DNA from: a virus
DNA: 62,833 nt
IMG/VR virus record: IMGVR_UViG_3300006752_000028
Location: 1-62,833 of that record
Reading direction: 5' to 3' (one strand)
The notes below the pieces were generated by a model that was not told the origin of the DNA, did no database searches, and saw nothing but the letters and a program-made list of their open reading frames with translations. Shown here piece after piece: positions 39,253 to 47,745 of this stretch. The translations under genes were made by a program, and so were the position numbers. Position 1 is the first letter of the stretch. The number at the start of each line of letters is the position of its first letter.

Positions 39253-41640
39253 CTAAGTACTAAGTTTAGCTCCTAAAGCTAGTGCTGATCCTACTTTACT
39301 ACCGTCAAGGTAGACATCTCCACCTTGTTTTACAATATGTATTAATTCTTCTAGGAGTTTTTCTACATTCCCACCTAGTTTTGTTCCACCAGCCATGGTT
39401 ATTGTATCCTTAGGATTAGATCTAATTGTAAAATCATCTACCTTCATAGGTTCTGCAGAACGTGATTTGGATTGTTTTATATCTCTTACTGCGAGTCCAG
39501 CATCTATTGCTACGGATGCTGCTGTTCCTATACCAGGTATAAGGCTTGCTCCACCGGATGCTAATTCTAGTGCTGCTCCTGCGTAATCGCCTTTTGCTGC
39601 TCTGCTTATAGCAAATCCGACTCCTGCTAGTGCTCCAATTATAGGTATTTTTTTAAGTAACGACTTACCAACTGCTTTTGCTCCTATTTTACCAGCTGTC
39701 TTTGCTAAGTTTTTACCTCCTGTTTTTGCAACAGTTTTTGTAAGTGTTTTAGCGCCTGCCTTACCGCCCATACCTAATACACTTTTAAGACCTTTTGCTC
39801 CTTTTGTTAAATTTTTAAAAACCTTTAAAAGGCCTTTAAATTTTTTGAATATAGAAAGAGCTCCAATGGCGCCAACAGTAGTTAATATAAGTCCTGAATA
39901 TTCTGTCATCTTAGAAAAGAATCCTGCTATTGTTTTTAATGGATCTCCTAAAGCTTTAACTGATTCAGTCATTTCTTGCTGTAATTCTTGTTGTGCTTCT
40001 GCTGCAGTTTTTGTTTCTAATTGGCGCAGTAGTTCCTCTGCTCCTGCTGTTCCTCTAATTTTTGCTAATGCTGCTTCTCGCTTTTCTTCATCTTTTATAA
40101 GAAGTGCTTTTTCATATTGCTTCCTAACTGCTTCATCTAGAGATTTACTTTGATCTCCACCTAATTTCTTTATAGCTTCCTGCTTTATTAACGTTTCAGC
40201 TACTTCTTCTCTAGACATCCCCATTGACTTTGCAAGAGCGTTTTGCTGTAGAACGTTTAATTTGCCAAATTCTTCTGCTGATCCCATTTCTCTAGCTAAT
40301 TCTGCTGCTAAAGTAGCTTGATCTCCTGATAGGGCTGCTGCACGTGCTTTATCTAAGTTAATATTTCTTCCTAACATTAATTCAGCTTCCATTTCACTTG
40401 CAATGGAACTTTCAAAATCTAATAAGTTATCAGCCGCACTATTTAATTGATTGAAGTTTAATCCTAATTTTCTTGCTTGGTAAGCTGCTTTTGCAATTCC
40501 GCCTGGGAATTTCTGAGTTGTTAATTGTGTTGCTGATGATGCTGATGCAACATCTTTCATTATATCTTGATACCTAACAGCAGATTTATTGCTGACGTTT
40601 TGTAGTTTTACTTGTCCTACTAAATTATCGTTAAAAGTTTTTAAATCTGTTCCGGATGCTGCTGTGAATTGTGCTAGTTTTGCTGCTTCTTCAGCAGAAA
40701 TGCCTAACTTCTTTGTCATTGTACCGAAAGCAACTAGGGTATCGTCAGATAAGTCAGCTGTTACTCCCATTGCGTCGGACATTGCATGTTGAGTTGCAAG
40801 CATTTCTTTACTAGTAAGACTCTTTGTTGCTTTTCCTAGAGCAATAAACCTATCATCCAGTTTATCTGCTTCCTGGTATGACATGTTAAAATTCCTTTGC
40901 ATGTCAACTAAAGTCTCATTTGTTCTAATAAGTCCTTTGGTAACTTTACCTACAGTAAACGCAAGTGCCATTTTTGAAACAGCTCCTAGAAGAGATTTAC
41001 CGCCTGCAACCATTGCATTTCCTCCTTCTGCTGCTGCTGCTCTTGCTGATTTGGCAGCAGTTTCAAACTCTCCAAATACTTTACTCAAGCCAGGTATATC
41101 TTTAACGAACCCAGCCATTTTATCAAAGAAGTTAGATTCCTCGTTTATTTTTTGTGCGGCATCGGCTACTTCTTCAAAATTTTGTGCTAATCTTGATGCT
41201 TCAGATGTAGCGGCATTAAGTTGCTTTAAAGTTTTATTAATAGCTCTACGTTCTTTATCTGAAGCGGTGACTCTAGCATCTGATAATACTTTAATTTGTG
41301 AATCTAACTCTGCTATTTTACCTTTTAAACGTGCTTGTGCTCTTGATGCTGTAGCTAATGCTTTTTCAGATTTTAGTTTATCTTTATCAAGTCTTGCAAT
41401 AATTTTTGCTTCGTTTTGAATACCTTTTACTGCACTAGCGGAGTTTTTCATTGCTGAGGTGAATTCTTCTCCGTCTTTAGCTGCTTGGCTAATATTACTA
41501 ACCATGTCTGCAAATGCATTATTCGATAGAATAGCATCTTCTCGTAAGTCAGCCAATCGTTCTCCAGCTCTAGCTAAATTTTCTGCTAATGCTTTTGCTT
41601 CTTTTGGATCTGGTATATTTTTATTTCCTTCTTCAGCCAT
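39253..41640 (-). CDS. Tail tape-measure-like protein
   Basis: The 795-aa protein has long coiled-coil helices in the N-terminal ~200 residues ('KLKSEKALATASRAQARLKGKIAELD'), Ala/Gly-rich middle helices, and hydrophobic segments near residues 585-600 and 680-730 ('IPIIGALAGVGFAI', 'ASLIPGIGTAASVAIDAGLAV') as in tape measure proteins. The order tube, chaperone, tape measure, baseplate is canonical. The moderate size suggests a short to medium tail or an additional domain elsewhere. Confidence 0.82.
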   Translation of the reverse strand: MAEEGNKNIPDPKEAKALAENLARAGERLADLREDAILSNNAFADMVSNISQAAKDGEEFTSAMKNSASAVKGIQNEAKIIARLDKDKLKSEKALATASRAQARLKGKIAELDSQIKVLSDARVTASDKERRAINKTLKQLNAATSEASRLAQNFEEVADAAQKINEESNFFDKMAGFVKDIPGLSKVFGEFETAAKSARAAAAEGGNAMVAGGKSLLGAVSKMALAFTVGKVTKGLIRTNETLVDMQRNFNMSYQEADKLDDRFIALGKATKSLTSKEMLATQHAMSDAMGVTADLSDDTLVAFGTMTKKLGISAEEAAKLAQFTAASGTDLKTFNDNLVGQVKLQNVSNKSAVRYQDIMKDVASASSATQLTTQKFPGGIAKAAYQARKLGLNFNQLNSAADNLLDFESSIASEMEAELMLGRNINLDKARAAALSGDQATLAAELAREMGSAEEFGKLNVLQQNALAKSMGMSREEVAETLIKQEAIKKLGGDQSKSLDEAVRKQYEKALLIKDEEKREAALAKIRGTAGAEELLRQLETKTAAEAQQELQQEMTESVKALGDPLKTIAGFFSKMTEYSGLILTTVGAIGALSIFKKFKGLLKVFKNLTKGAKGLKSVLGMGGKAGAKTLTKTVAKTGGKNLAKTAGKIGAKAVGKSLLKKIPIIGALAGVGFAISRAAKGDYAGAALELASGGASLIPGIGTAASVAIDAGLAVRDIKQSKSRSAEPMKVDDFTIRSNPKDTITMAGGTKLGGNVEKLLEELIHIVKQGGDVYLDGSKVGSALALGAKLST

Positions 41641-41653
41641 TTATAGGGTGGTT

Positions 41654-41670
41654 TATATAATATAAATAGC
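41654..41670 (-). promoter_or_regulatory. Class B promoter-like motif before tape measure
   Basis: The minus strand reads GCTATTTATATTATATA, 13 nt upstream of the tape measure ATG and just after the hairpin at 41671-41697. Confidence 0.6.
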
Positions 41671-41697
41671 AAAGGCCTCTTTTATTTAGAAGCCTTT
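41671..41697 (-). terminator. Hairpin after gp51-like frame, weak terminator
   Basis: On the coding strand a 10-bp stem AAAGGCTTCT/AGAGGCCTTT (one G-U) encloses the stop codon of the gp51-like frame. No strong T-run follows; the next bases are the class B motif. Confidence 0.55.
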
Positions 41698-41984
41698 GTT
41701 GAATAACTAGGTTTTATATTAGGTCTTGCAATTGACGTTTTTGTTTTTGCGGGTGTTGGTGCTTTTTCTTCATTTGCCTGTTGAAAATGTTCTCTTATTT
41801 TGTTAAAAGTAAACTTTCTTAACCAAATAGGCATATTATAGACTGTATGCCAATCGTACCCGCCATTGCCGTGGAATACTATATCATGTATATTGTTAAA
41901 AACACTTAACCTATATTCAGGCGTCAGGCCAAAAAAAGTTAAGCCCGATGGGCAAATCAACTTCCTCCTCTCCACCTTCTTCAT
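41682..41984 (-). CDS. gp51-like second frame of the gp26/gp51 gene pair
   Basis: A 100-aa frame with ATG at 41984 overlaps the 3' end of the gp26-like gene by 68 nt in the +1 frame. After the overlap it reads 'EYRLSVFNNIHDIVFHGNGGYDWHTVYNMPIWLRKF', which continues sensibly from the gp26-like C-terminus 'PIGLNFFWPDA'. T4 gp51 is a small baseplate-hub assembly factor next to gp26. Because the upstream residues of this frame are unlike the rest, it is probably made as a frameshift extension of the gp26-like protein and not from its own ATG. Confidence 0.65.
   Translation of the reverse strand: MKKVERRKLICPSGLTFFGLTPEYRLSVFNNIHDIVFHGNGGYDWHTVYNMPIWLRKFTFNKIREHFQQANEEKAPTPAKTKTSIARPNIKPSYSTKASK
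41917..41937 (-). promoter_or_regulatory. Apparent programmed frameshift site
   Basis: On the coding strand AACTTTTTTTGGCC precedes GACGCCTGA. A +1 slip at GCC-UGA or a -2 slip on the seven-T run joins 'NFFWPDA' to 'EYRLSVF'. Confidence 0.6.
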
Positions 41985-42660
41985 CTTGAAGGTTAAATAC
42001 CATTTTTACATCTGGGTTAATTAATTGATATTCTGCTCTTAATGCTCTTGCATCTTTAGCTAAGAGGTACTCGTCAACAAAAGATCTAATATCTTTCTGC
42101 TCTGTTAACCCGTTTACGGAGGTTATTATCTTTTTAAGTCTAGTTGTTACTTCAGGAGAAGAATTTTTATTTAATTTCTTAAGCCCTGTTAATTCTCTCT
42201 CTATACTTGTTTCATCACTATGAGTTAGAAGTTTAAAAGTAATTGTATTACCTGTTGTTGGTAGAGCAAAGCTAAACTTATTTTCTTTTTCTTTAACTAA
42301 ACTTTCATCTAAGTATTTTAATTCCAATTTAGATAAGTCAACTGTATGGTTTGTTCCACCTCTAGAAAAGGTATAGTCCTTTCCATAAGAAAGTACTCTA
42401 GCAGCAAACATGATTGCATTTTTATCACCTACTAAAAGTTGATTGTAATCTACTCCTTCAGTAACAATCAAAGATTTAAGTAATCTGTCAATTACAGTTC
42501 CGTTCTTAATGTAATTTTGATTAGTTAAAATATCTTCTTCCTTTGCGGTCATATATTTCATTTCTACTTTCCCTGCAGCTAAAGCTGAATCTTCTGGGTA
42601 TAGCAGCCCTTTAGATGGTAATTCTACTGATTCTGTAGGGACTTTAAATTGTGATTCCAT
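41917..42660 (-). CDS. Baseplate hub assembly/chaperone protein, T4 gp26-like
   Basis: The 247-aa protein matches the T4 baseplate (gp26) family: 'ESVELPSKGLLYPEDS' near 7-22, 'VEMKYMTAKEEDILTNQNYIKNGTVIDRLLKSLI', 'LLVGDKNAIMFAARVLSYGKDY' and a long helical C-terminus ending FFWPDA before a UGA. In gene order it occupies the tail-assembly-chaperone place between tube and tape measure. The UGA lies within a GCC-UGA-A context, with a run of seven T upstream, where a frameshift into the gp51-like frame would produce a 326-aa protein. Confidence 0.85.
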   Translation of the reverse strand: MESQFKVPTESVELPSKGLLYPEDSALAAGKVEMKYMTAKEEDILTNQNYIKNGTVIDRLLKSLIVTEGVDYNQLLVGDKNAIMFAARVLSYGKDYTFSRGGTNHTVDLSKLELKYLDESLVKEKENKFSFALPTTGNTITFKLLTHSDETSIERELTGLKKLNKNSSPEVTTRLKKIITSVNGLTEQKDIRSFVDEYLLAKDARALRAEYQLINPDVKMVFNLQDEEGGEEEVDLPIGLNFFWPDA

Positions 42661-42692
42661 AAATTTTATTAATTATAACTTGTTCTATATAT

Positions 42693-42707
42693 AAATATAA
42701 GAAAAAT
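42693..42707 (-). promoter_or_regulatory. Class A promoter-like motif
   Basis: The minus strand reads ATTTTTCTTATATTT, 33 nt upstream of the gp26-like gene. Confidence 0.55.
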
Positions 42708-42724
42708 AACTTTTAGAAACAACT

Positions 42725-42749
42725 AAAAAACCCGGAAAAGATCCGGGTT
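42725..42749 (-). terminator. Rho-independent terminator after tail tube
   Basis: On the minus strand a perfect 8-bp stem AACCCGGA/TCCGGGTT with a TCTTT loop is followed by TTTTAG. It ends the tube transcript. Confidence 0.88.
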
Positions 42750-42777
42750 CATTAACTTTATAAGAGGTAGGTGTGTA

Positions 42778-43263
42778 TTAGTAATTTAATACGCAGTAGT
42801 CCATTGCTACTGTAATGCTGATTTCAACAGCTTCATCAGATGTCCAGTCATATTGACCAAAGTCTCCGTTTGATAGTATAGCACCTTTGATGATCCATTC
42901 TCCTACGATGTCTCCTACAGGTCCTAAAATATTTAGAGTTAAATCCTTTTTATAGAAATCAGAGTATCCTGCTCTACCAGTTACTGATTCGTAACCTTGT
43001 CTTGCCCATTCCATTACTGCTTGAGCACCACTTGGTGTTACTGGATCGTAAAGTGTCATGGTCATATCGTCCCATTCTCTTTTTCCTCTAATTTTTCTAT
43101 ATGAATTGATGTGATCTAATTTGATAACGTTATCGGTGAAGGTAGGAGCTTTTACATTCTTTACCATGAAGGAAGGAATTCCGTCGATAAGCATTACAAA
43201 TCTGTTTTGTACTTTCGGTTCGAAAGCTTTAAACATTATTTCGTTTGGATCTAATATTGCCAT
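42778..43263 (-). CDS. Tail tube protein, T4 gp19-like
   Basis: The 161-aa protein starts 'MAILDPNEIMFKAFEPKVQNRFVMLIDGIPSFMVK', contains 'KLDHINSYRKIRGKREWDDMTMTLYDPV' and ends in strands, matching the gp19/gpFII-type inner tube family. It forms stacked hexamers through which DNA passes. It is immediately downstream of the sheath, terminated by the hairpin at 42725-42749, and preceded by a class B motif. Confidence 0.9.
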   Translation of the reverse strand: MAILDPNEIMFKAFEPKVQNRFVMLIDGIPSFMVKNVKAPTFTDNVIKLDHINSYRKIRGKREWDDMTMTLYDPVTPSGAQAVMEWARQGYESVTGRAGYSDFYKKDLTLNILGPVGDIVGEWIIKGAILSNGDFGQYDWTSDEAVEISITVAMDYCVLNY

Positions 43264-43274
43264 GTTCTATTTAC

Positions 43275-43290
43275 TTTATTATAAATATCG
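43275..43290 (-). promoter_or_regulatory. Class B promoter-like motif
   Basis: The minus strand reads CGATATTTATAATAAA, 12 nt before the tube ATG. Confidence 0.45.
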
Positions 43291-43301
43291 TTAATTAAAA
43301 A

Positions 43302-45059
43302 TTATCCATTAAAAGTTGCTCCAGTTGGCTCAACTGTAAAGTCAAGTACTATAAATTCTGCAGTTTTTGCTGGCTGAATGAATATTTGACCTACTAATTG
43401 ATTTCTGTCTACAACATCTGCTGTATTGTTTGTATCATCCATTACTACTCTAAAAGTGTAAAGACCTTGTCTTTGTACTACTGATTCTAAGTATGGATTT
43501 ACTATAGATAAAAATCTGTTTCTAGTTGCTACTGTATTTTGTTCAAATACTAAGTTTCTAGCTTGATCTCCTAAGAACTTCTTAAGCTCGATTAATAATC
43601 TTCTTACGTTTACTCTATCTAAAGCTGATGCTTTAGTCTGTAAAGTCTTTTGACCAAATACTGCAATACCTTGTCCAGGGAAAGTAGCGATTGGATTAAC
43701 TTTACCATCATACAATAAGTCTCTTTGACCTCTTGTTAATTTTTGTTCTGCTTGAATTACTCCAACGATTCCTCCTCTTACTAATCCAGCTGGTGCGAAC
43801 CAAGGTGCTGAACTATTATCTGTAAATGCATATACTCCTGGTATAACACAAGAAGCAGGGACATATACGTTTCTTCCCGTAGCAGATACAACTTGTACCC
43901 ATGGCCAATAAGAAGAAGCATAAGAACTATTTAATCCTGTTGCTGTTGATGTAATGTTGCTTACAGTTGAACCATAAGACTCTAGATCTATTACTGCGAT
44001 ACAGTCTCCTCTAGATTCTGCTAAAGTAACTACACTATTTAATGCTCCTGCTTGATCAGCATGTTTGTAAATTAAACCTGGTGCAGATAGTATATTAAAT
44101 ATGTATTCGTCTTTATTATCTAGTATTGATATAGCATCTGTATAGTTACCAGATGTTAAACCTTGAGTGTTTGTATTTGATATAGATCCAAAGTAGTTAG
44201 CGTTAGCTACAGCATTGATTCCATTTGCATTGTAGAATGATCCAGATTCTTCAATCGGTAAAGATCCTGAATAAGAAGCTCCAGCTCCATCTACTCCTAC
44301 TGATACACCATCGTTTTGTAAGTAGTCAACTGTTGCTGAATTTACTGCCGAAATGTATATGTAGTTAGACTTGTTAACATAATCTCCTTGAGTCTTAACA
44401 TATGTTTTAGTCCCGTCTGTTGCTTTAGTTTTAAACTGAGTACCAATTGCGCTTTCAATGTAGTTAGAAGAATTAGGATCTAAACTTAAATTATTAAAAG
44501 TCTCTAATACTACTTTATTACTGTGACTGTCATCACCTCTTCTTATTAAAAGAGAGAATGTACCTTTTTTAGCATCGACGTTTTGTATTTGCCATCTGAT
44601 GTTATCAACTGAACCAGCTACTAATGCTCCTCCAGATCCTGCAATTTCTGCTCCTGGGTTAGTTAGTGAAACTGAGTTGTTAAAGATAGCTCCTTTTCCT
44701 AATGTTTTAATTTCAAAAGGTTGAACACTACCGTTAAGTGATGATGAAACGTGAGTTGAAGATGCTTGAGTAAAAGATCCAGTTACTACTCTTGTCATCA
44801 ATACAGAATTACCTCCTTGTTGGAAGTAGTTTTTAACCGCTATAGAAGTTAAATATTCTTGCTTTGTTGATGCTGATACAAAAGTTTCTCCGAAATTACG
44901 TACATACTGATTGTATGATGTAACGATGGTTGGTTCTTCTACTGGTCCTTTAACTGAAGGCCCGATGATTGCAGCGCCAGCTTCTACTGGAGCAGGCTGG
45001 ATAAAAGAAATATCGTTTTCTCTTGCAAATACACCCGGTGAGATGATTGATTCTGCCAT
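43302..45059 (-). CDS. Tail sheath protein
   Basis: The 585-aa sheath subunit has the family start 'MAESIISPGVFARENDISFIQPAPVEAGAAIIGPSVKGP', a variable middle rich in Ser/Thr/Gly, and the conserved C-terminal end 'LPGQGIAVFGQKTL', 'VNVRRLLIELKKFLGDQARNLVFEQNT' and 'DTNNTADVVDRNQLVGQIFIQPAKTAEFIVLDF'. It contracts around the tube (T4 gp18). It lies directly upstream of the tube gene. Confidence 0.95.
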   Translation of the reverse strand: MAESIISPGVFARENDISFIQPAPVEAGAAIIGPSVKGPVEEPTIVTSYNQYVRNFGETFVSASTKQEYLTSIAVKNYFQQGGNSVLMTRVVTGSFTQASSTHVSSSLNGSVQPFEIKTLGKGAIFNNSVSLTNPGAEIAGSGGALVAGSVDNIRWQIQNVDAKKGTFSLLIRRGDDSHSNKVVLETFNNLSLDPNSSNYIESAIGTQFKTKATDGTKTYVKTQGDYVNKSNYIYISAVNSATVDYLQNDGVSVGVDGAGASYSGSLPIEESGSFYNANGINAVANANYFGSISNTNTQGLTSGNYTDAISILDNKDEYIFNILSAPGLIYKHADQAGALNSVVTLAESRGDCIAVIDLESYGSTVSNITSTATGLNSSYASSYWPWVQVVSATGRNVYVPASCVIPGVYAFTDNSSAPWFAPAGLVRGGIVGVIQAEQKLTRGQRDLLYDGKVNPIATFPGQGIAVFGQKTLQTKASALDRVNVRRLLIELKKFLGDQARNLVFEQNTVATRNRFLSIVNPYLESVVQRQGLYTFRVVMDDTNNTADVVDRNQLVGQIFIQPAKTAEFIVLDFTVEPTGATFNG

Positions 45060-45080
45060 GTTTGGTCTATTTTATTTTAA

Positions 45081-45096
45081 TTTATTATAAATATCA
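45081..45096 (-). promoter_or_regulatory. Class B promoter-like motif before sheath
   Basis: The minus strand reads TGATATTTATAATAAA, 22 nt before the sheath ATG. Confidence 0.45.
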
Positions 45097-45153
45097 TTCA
45101 GGAATGTAAAACAGAACTAATGTTTTAACTATATCTGTCTATAATAAATAGGA

Positions 45154-45176
45154 AAGGAGGATGTAAAACCCTCCTT
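45154..45176 (-). terminator. Hairpin between small coiled-coil gene and sheath
   Basis: On the minus strand a 7-bp stem AAGGAGG/CCTCCTT with a 9-nt loop is followed by only a weak T-run (TCCTATTT). Possible terminator. Confidence 0.4.
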
Positions 45177-45200
45177 AACTATAAGTATGTAAAAGATTCT

Positions 45201-45497
45201 TTATTTTTCCTCTACAAGCTCTGGTTCTTCAACACCTTTTTCTTCTTTAGGTGCAGGAATAAACTCGCCGTTCTTCAAGTCAATTGAACCAGCGCCGTAA
45301 GATGCTTCTAAAGCGTCTACTAACTCTTTTTCTGATTCTCTTAATTCAGCTAAAAATGATTTTGCTCCTTCTTTTCTCTCTGAGATATTGATTTCTGCTA
45401 GAGAAATACCTCCTAGTTCATTTACCAAAGCAGCATTCTTTTGCTGTAGTTCTTGTAACTTGTCAAGCTCTTCTTGAGTTAACTTTTGATTTGCCAT
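45201..45497 (-). CDS. Small coiled-coil protein upstream of the sheath
   Basis: The 98-aa acidic protein has a Gln/Glu/Leu-rich coiled coil (residues 8-35), a second helix and an acidic Pro/Glu C-terminus. Similar proteins lie near the sheath in marine T4-like phages. No function known; an assembly or scaffold role is possible. Confidence 0.6.
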   Translation of the reverse strand: MANQKLTQEELDKLQELQQKNAALVNELGGISLAEINISERKEGAKSFLAELRESEKELVDALEASYGAGSIDLKNGEFIPAPKEEKGVEEPELVEEK

Positions 45498-45531
45498 AAT
45501 TTAATTTTTAATTAATCGATTTATTATAATA

Positions 45532-45546
45532 GTAATATAAGAATAA
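45532..45546 (-). promoter_or_regulatory. Class A promoter-like motif
   Basis: The minus strand reads TTATTCTTATATTAC, upstream of the small coiled-coil gene. Confidence 0.5.
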
Positions 45547-45575
45547 ATATCTTATAAAACAACTTTTATTTAAAT

Positions 45576-45938
45576 TTATTCTCCTGGTGTAGCTAAATAC
45601 TTTACTACAGATGTAGGGTTTCTCTGTAAGTTAAGAGAAGCTGATACTGCATTTTTTAACTGCTGTACAGAACCTGAATTTGCAGATTCCATTTCTGATG
45701 TTATCCATGCAGATACTACTGCATTATCTAGAGCATCAAAAGAATCAAATGAAGATAAATCCTCTGTTGATACTGCTTGAGTTCCAATTATAGAAGCTGA
45801 TTCACTTCCTGTGCTAACTGTTAAAGTATAATGTACGTTATACACTACATCGTTTTCGGTGTTTACCGGGTCTTGAGAATCTGAAGCTGTTGGGTAAGTG
45901 TCTAATGCTCCAACATGCCAAGAATAAGATAATGCCAT
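45576..45938 (-). CDS. Conserved virion-region protein
   Basis: The 120-aa protein has an all-beta start ('MALSYSWHVGALDTYPTASDSQDPVNTENDVVYNVHYTLTV') and a helical end. I recall this pattern from marine phage structural regions; the function is not assigned. Confidence 0.6.
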   Translation of the reverse strand: MALSYSWHVGALDTYPTASDSQDPVNTENDVVYNVHYTLTVSTGSESASIIGTQAVSTEDLSSFDSFDALDNAVVSAWITSEMESANSGSVQQLKNAVSASLNLQRNPTSVVKYLATPGE

Positions 45939-45972
45939 AATTTTTGTTTTTTACTAATTAGTTTTTGTTTGT

Positions 45973-45995
45973 ATATATATTAAATAAATAGCTGC
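45973..45995 (-). promoter_or_regulatory. Class B-like motif
   Basis: The minus strand reads GCAGCTATTTATTTAATATAT, upstream of the 120-aa gene. Confidence 0.4.
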
Positions 45996-46008
45996 TATAT
46001 TGCTAAAT

Positions 46009-46716
46009 CTATATTTGTATATTAAAGTTGATAACAGCTCTGTGAGTTTTACCGTAAAAAGGTTCAACTGAATGTATAATATCATAAGGCCATATTATAA
46101 GCATACCTTTTTTAGGTCTAATGTAATGTTTCATACCTCTTACATGAAAGGCAAAAACTCCACTATAAGGGTGATCCTTAATTGGGTCACCGTCAGATAA
46201 GTAGTACCCTCCGGAAAACATTATTGGCTTTGCTTCATTATGATGCCACCTACAGTGATTATGAGCATTGTGTCCTCTACCTGAGGTTGGTTCATAGTAC
46301 TGTAACCAGCTTTCTGTAATTTCTGGTTTATTGTTATTTTCAATTTCCAATAAGTCTAGCATTTTACAGAAACTGCCTTTTATCCGTCTCTTTATAACTT
46401 CTACATTATAATCTTTAGTTTCTAAAAAATCATTTGGAGGAGTATAAAACCTACTACCAATTGGTTGAAGTTTATGTTCTTCCACCCATTCTTCTTGTCT
46501 ATCGTAATTAACGTTGTAGCTATTCTGTCTTTGGGTATCAAATTGACCTGGTAGTTCTTGTCCCATTTTTTTTTGTTGTGGGTTGAGAATATTTAGTCCA
46601 AGAGTATACACTTCATCTGCTATAGTATCATCAAATATTCGTTTATATATTGGAATAGGGGCAAGATGATATAAATGTTCTTGAGTAGTTTTTATTAGTG
46701 GTTTTTTGAAATTCAT
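46009..46716 (-). CDS. 2-oxoglutarate/Fe(II)-dependent oxygenase-like
   Basis: The 235-aa protein has the C-terminal double-stranded beta-helix features of the 2OG-FeII_Oxy_5 group: 'AHNHCRWHHNEAKPIMFSGGYYLSDGDP' and 'MLIIWPYDIIHSVEPFYGKTHRAVINFNI' (metal His and substrate Arg). Such enzymes hydroxylate proteins, sugars or bases. Next to a radical SAM protein and sugar transferases, modification of a surface or fibre sugar or protein is inferred. Confidence 0.78.
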   Translation of the reverse strand: MNFKKPLIKTTQEHLYHLAPIPIYKRIFDDTIADEVYTLGLNILNPQQKKMGQELPGQFDTQRQNSYNVNYDRQEEWVEEHKLQPIGSRFYTPPNDFLETKDYNVEVIKRRIKGSFCKMLDLLEIENNNKPEITESWLQYYEPTSGRGHNAHNHCRWHHNEAKPIMFSGGYYLSDGDPIKDHPYSGVFAFHVRGMKHYIRPKKGMLIIWPYDIIHSVEPFYGKTHRAVINFNIQI

Positions 46717-46719
46717 ATA

Positions 46720-47745
46720 TTATTTTAAATATCCATTATGAAAAGGTACATAGAAATCTACCTTATAATTTTTAGTTTTAGCATATGCTTCGGCTTCTAA
46801 CTGTGCCTCCCAAAATATTCGCCAGTTAGTGCTATTGCAAAGTTTACTGTTATCTATCTTTAAATCTGATAGATATTTCATAGTTAAAGTGAATTGGGTA
46901 CTGTTTGACCCAACTTCTATTCCTAAATCTATCATTTCTTTTAATTCGTGTACATTATATAAATTAATATTATTAGTAATATAGGATTTGTCGTATATAC
47001 CTTCTCTTTTTTTTACTTTTTTAAAATAAGAAGTTAAATTCTTTTTTATTTTATTAAAATAATCTAACTTTCTTATAACCTTATACGTATCAGATGTTCC
47101 TGCATCTATTGAAAATCCTAAATGTACGTTTTTAACTGTATCCAAAAATCTTTCCTGTATCCTTTCAGTAAATATAGTTCCGTTGCAAAAAGTCCAGAAT
47201 AAGATATTGTCTCTATATTTTATGAAATCAAGTTTTTCGAATACATCAAAAATCCTGTCTTTATAAAACGGTTCTGCTATTCCTAAGACGGAAAGATTTC
47301 TAACCTCTGGCATTGCTATTTTTACCTCATTTAAAATATCATCTAGTATATCAGGTCCTACATTCTCCATAAACTGTTTACTGCTTCTAGGGCACATAAT
47401 ACAGGCAGTGTCCGGTGTAGGTTTTATACCTCCTATATTACAAAAAGTAGAGGGTATGTTCAACTCTATATCAACTGGATACTTAGTTAGGTGTACTTCT
47501 TTTTTGGGTAGTTTATTAAGACTGTAAAATCTGAATGGACATTTATTATTGTTACAGTATTTTCTATCCAAAGTACCTTTAAGGGTTGAATTTTTAACTC
47601 CTCTCAGTTCAGGATTTTTCCAAGCCTTCTCTATACCGTCTTTTAATATATTACCGTACATAGAAGATTGAAAGCAGCAGGAATGGTAACTCCCGTCTTC
47701 GTTAATTTTTAATCTAGTAAAAGGTAAATCACAAAATGCTTTCAT
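46720..47745 (-). CDS. Radical SAM protein with N-terminal SPASM-like domain
   Basis: The 341-aa protein appears to have a reordered architecture: an N-terminal SPASM-like region ('SYHSCCFQSSMYGNIL' through 'LDRKYCNNNKCPF') and then a radical SAM core. The core cluster motif is unusual, 'TFCNIGG' followed after ten residues by 'ACIMCPR' (CX12CX2C). 'SIDAGTSDTYKVIRK' is typical of SAM enzymes that act on sugar or peptide substrates. It starts 1 nt before the GT gene at 47745. The substrate is unknown. Confidence 0.75.
   Translation of the reverse strand: MKAFCDLPFTRLKINEDGSYHSCCFQSSMYGNILKDGIEKAWKNPELRGVKNSTLKGTLDRKYCNNNKCPFRFYSLNKLPKKEVHLTKYPVDIELNIPSTFCNIGGIKPTPDTACIMCPRSSKQFMENVGPDILDDILNEVKIAMPEVRNLSVLGIAEPFYKDRIFDVFEKLDFIKYRDNILFWTFCNGTIFTERIQERFLDTVKNVHLGFSIDAGTSDTYKVIRKLDYFNKIKKNLTSYFKKVKKREGIYDKSYITNNINLYNVHELKEMIDLGIEVGSNSTQFTLTMKYLSDLKIDNSKLCNSTNWRIFWEAQLEAEAYAKTKNYKVDFYVPFHNGYLK

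Noticed and set aside
41682-41984. gp51-like frame as a normal separate gene
   Set aside because: The first ~25 residues read as a shifted version of the gp26-like end; a recoding product is more likely, though a separate start cannot be excluded.
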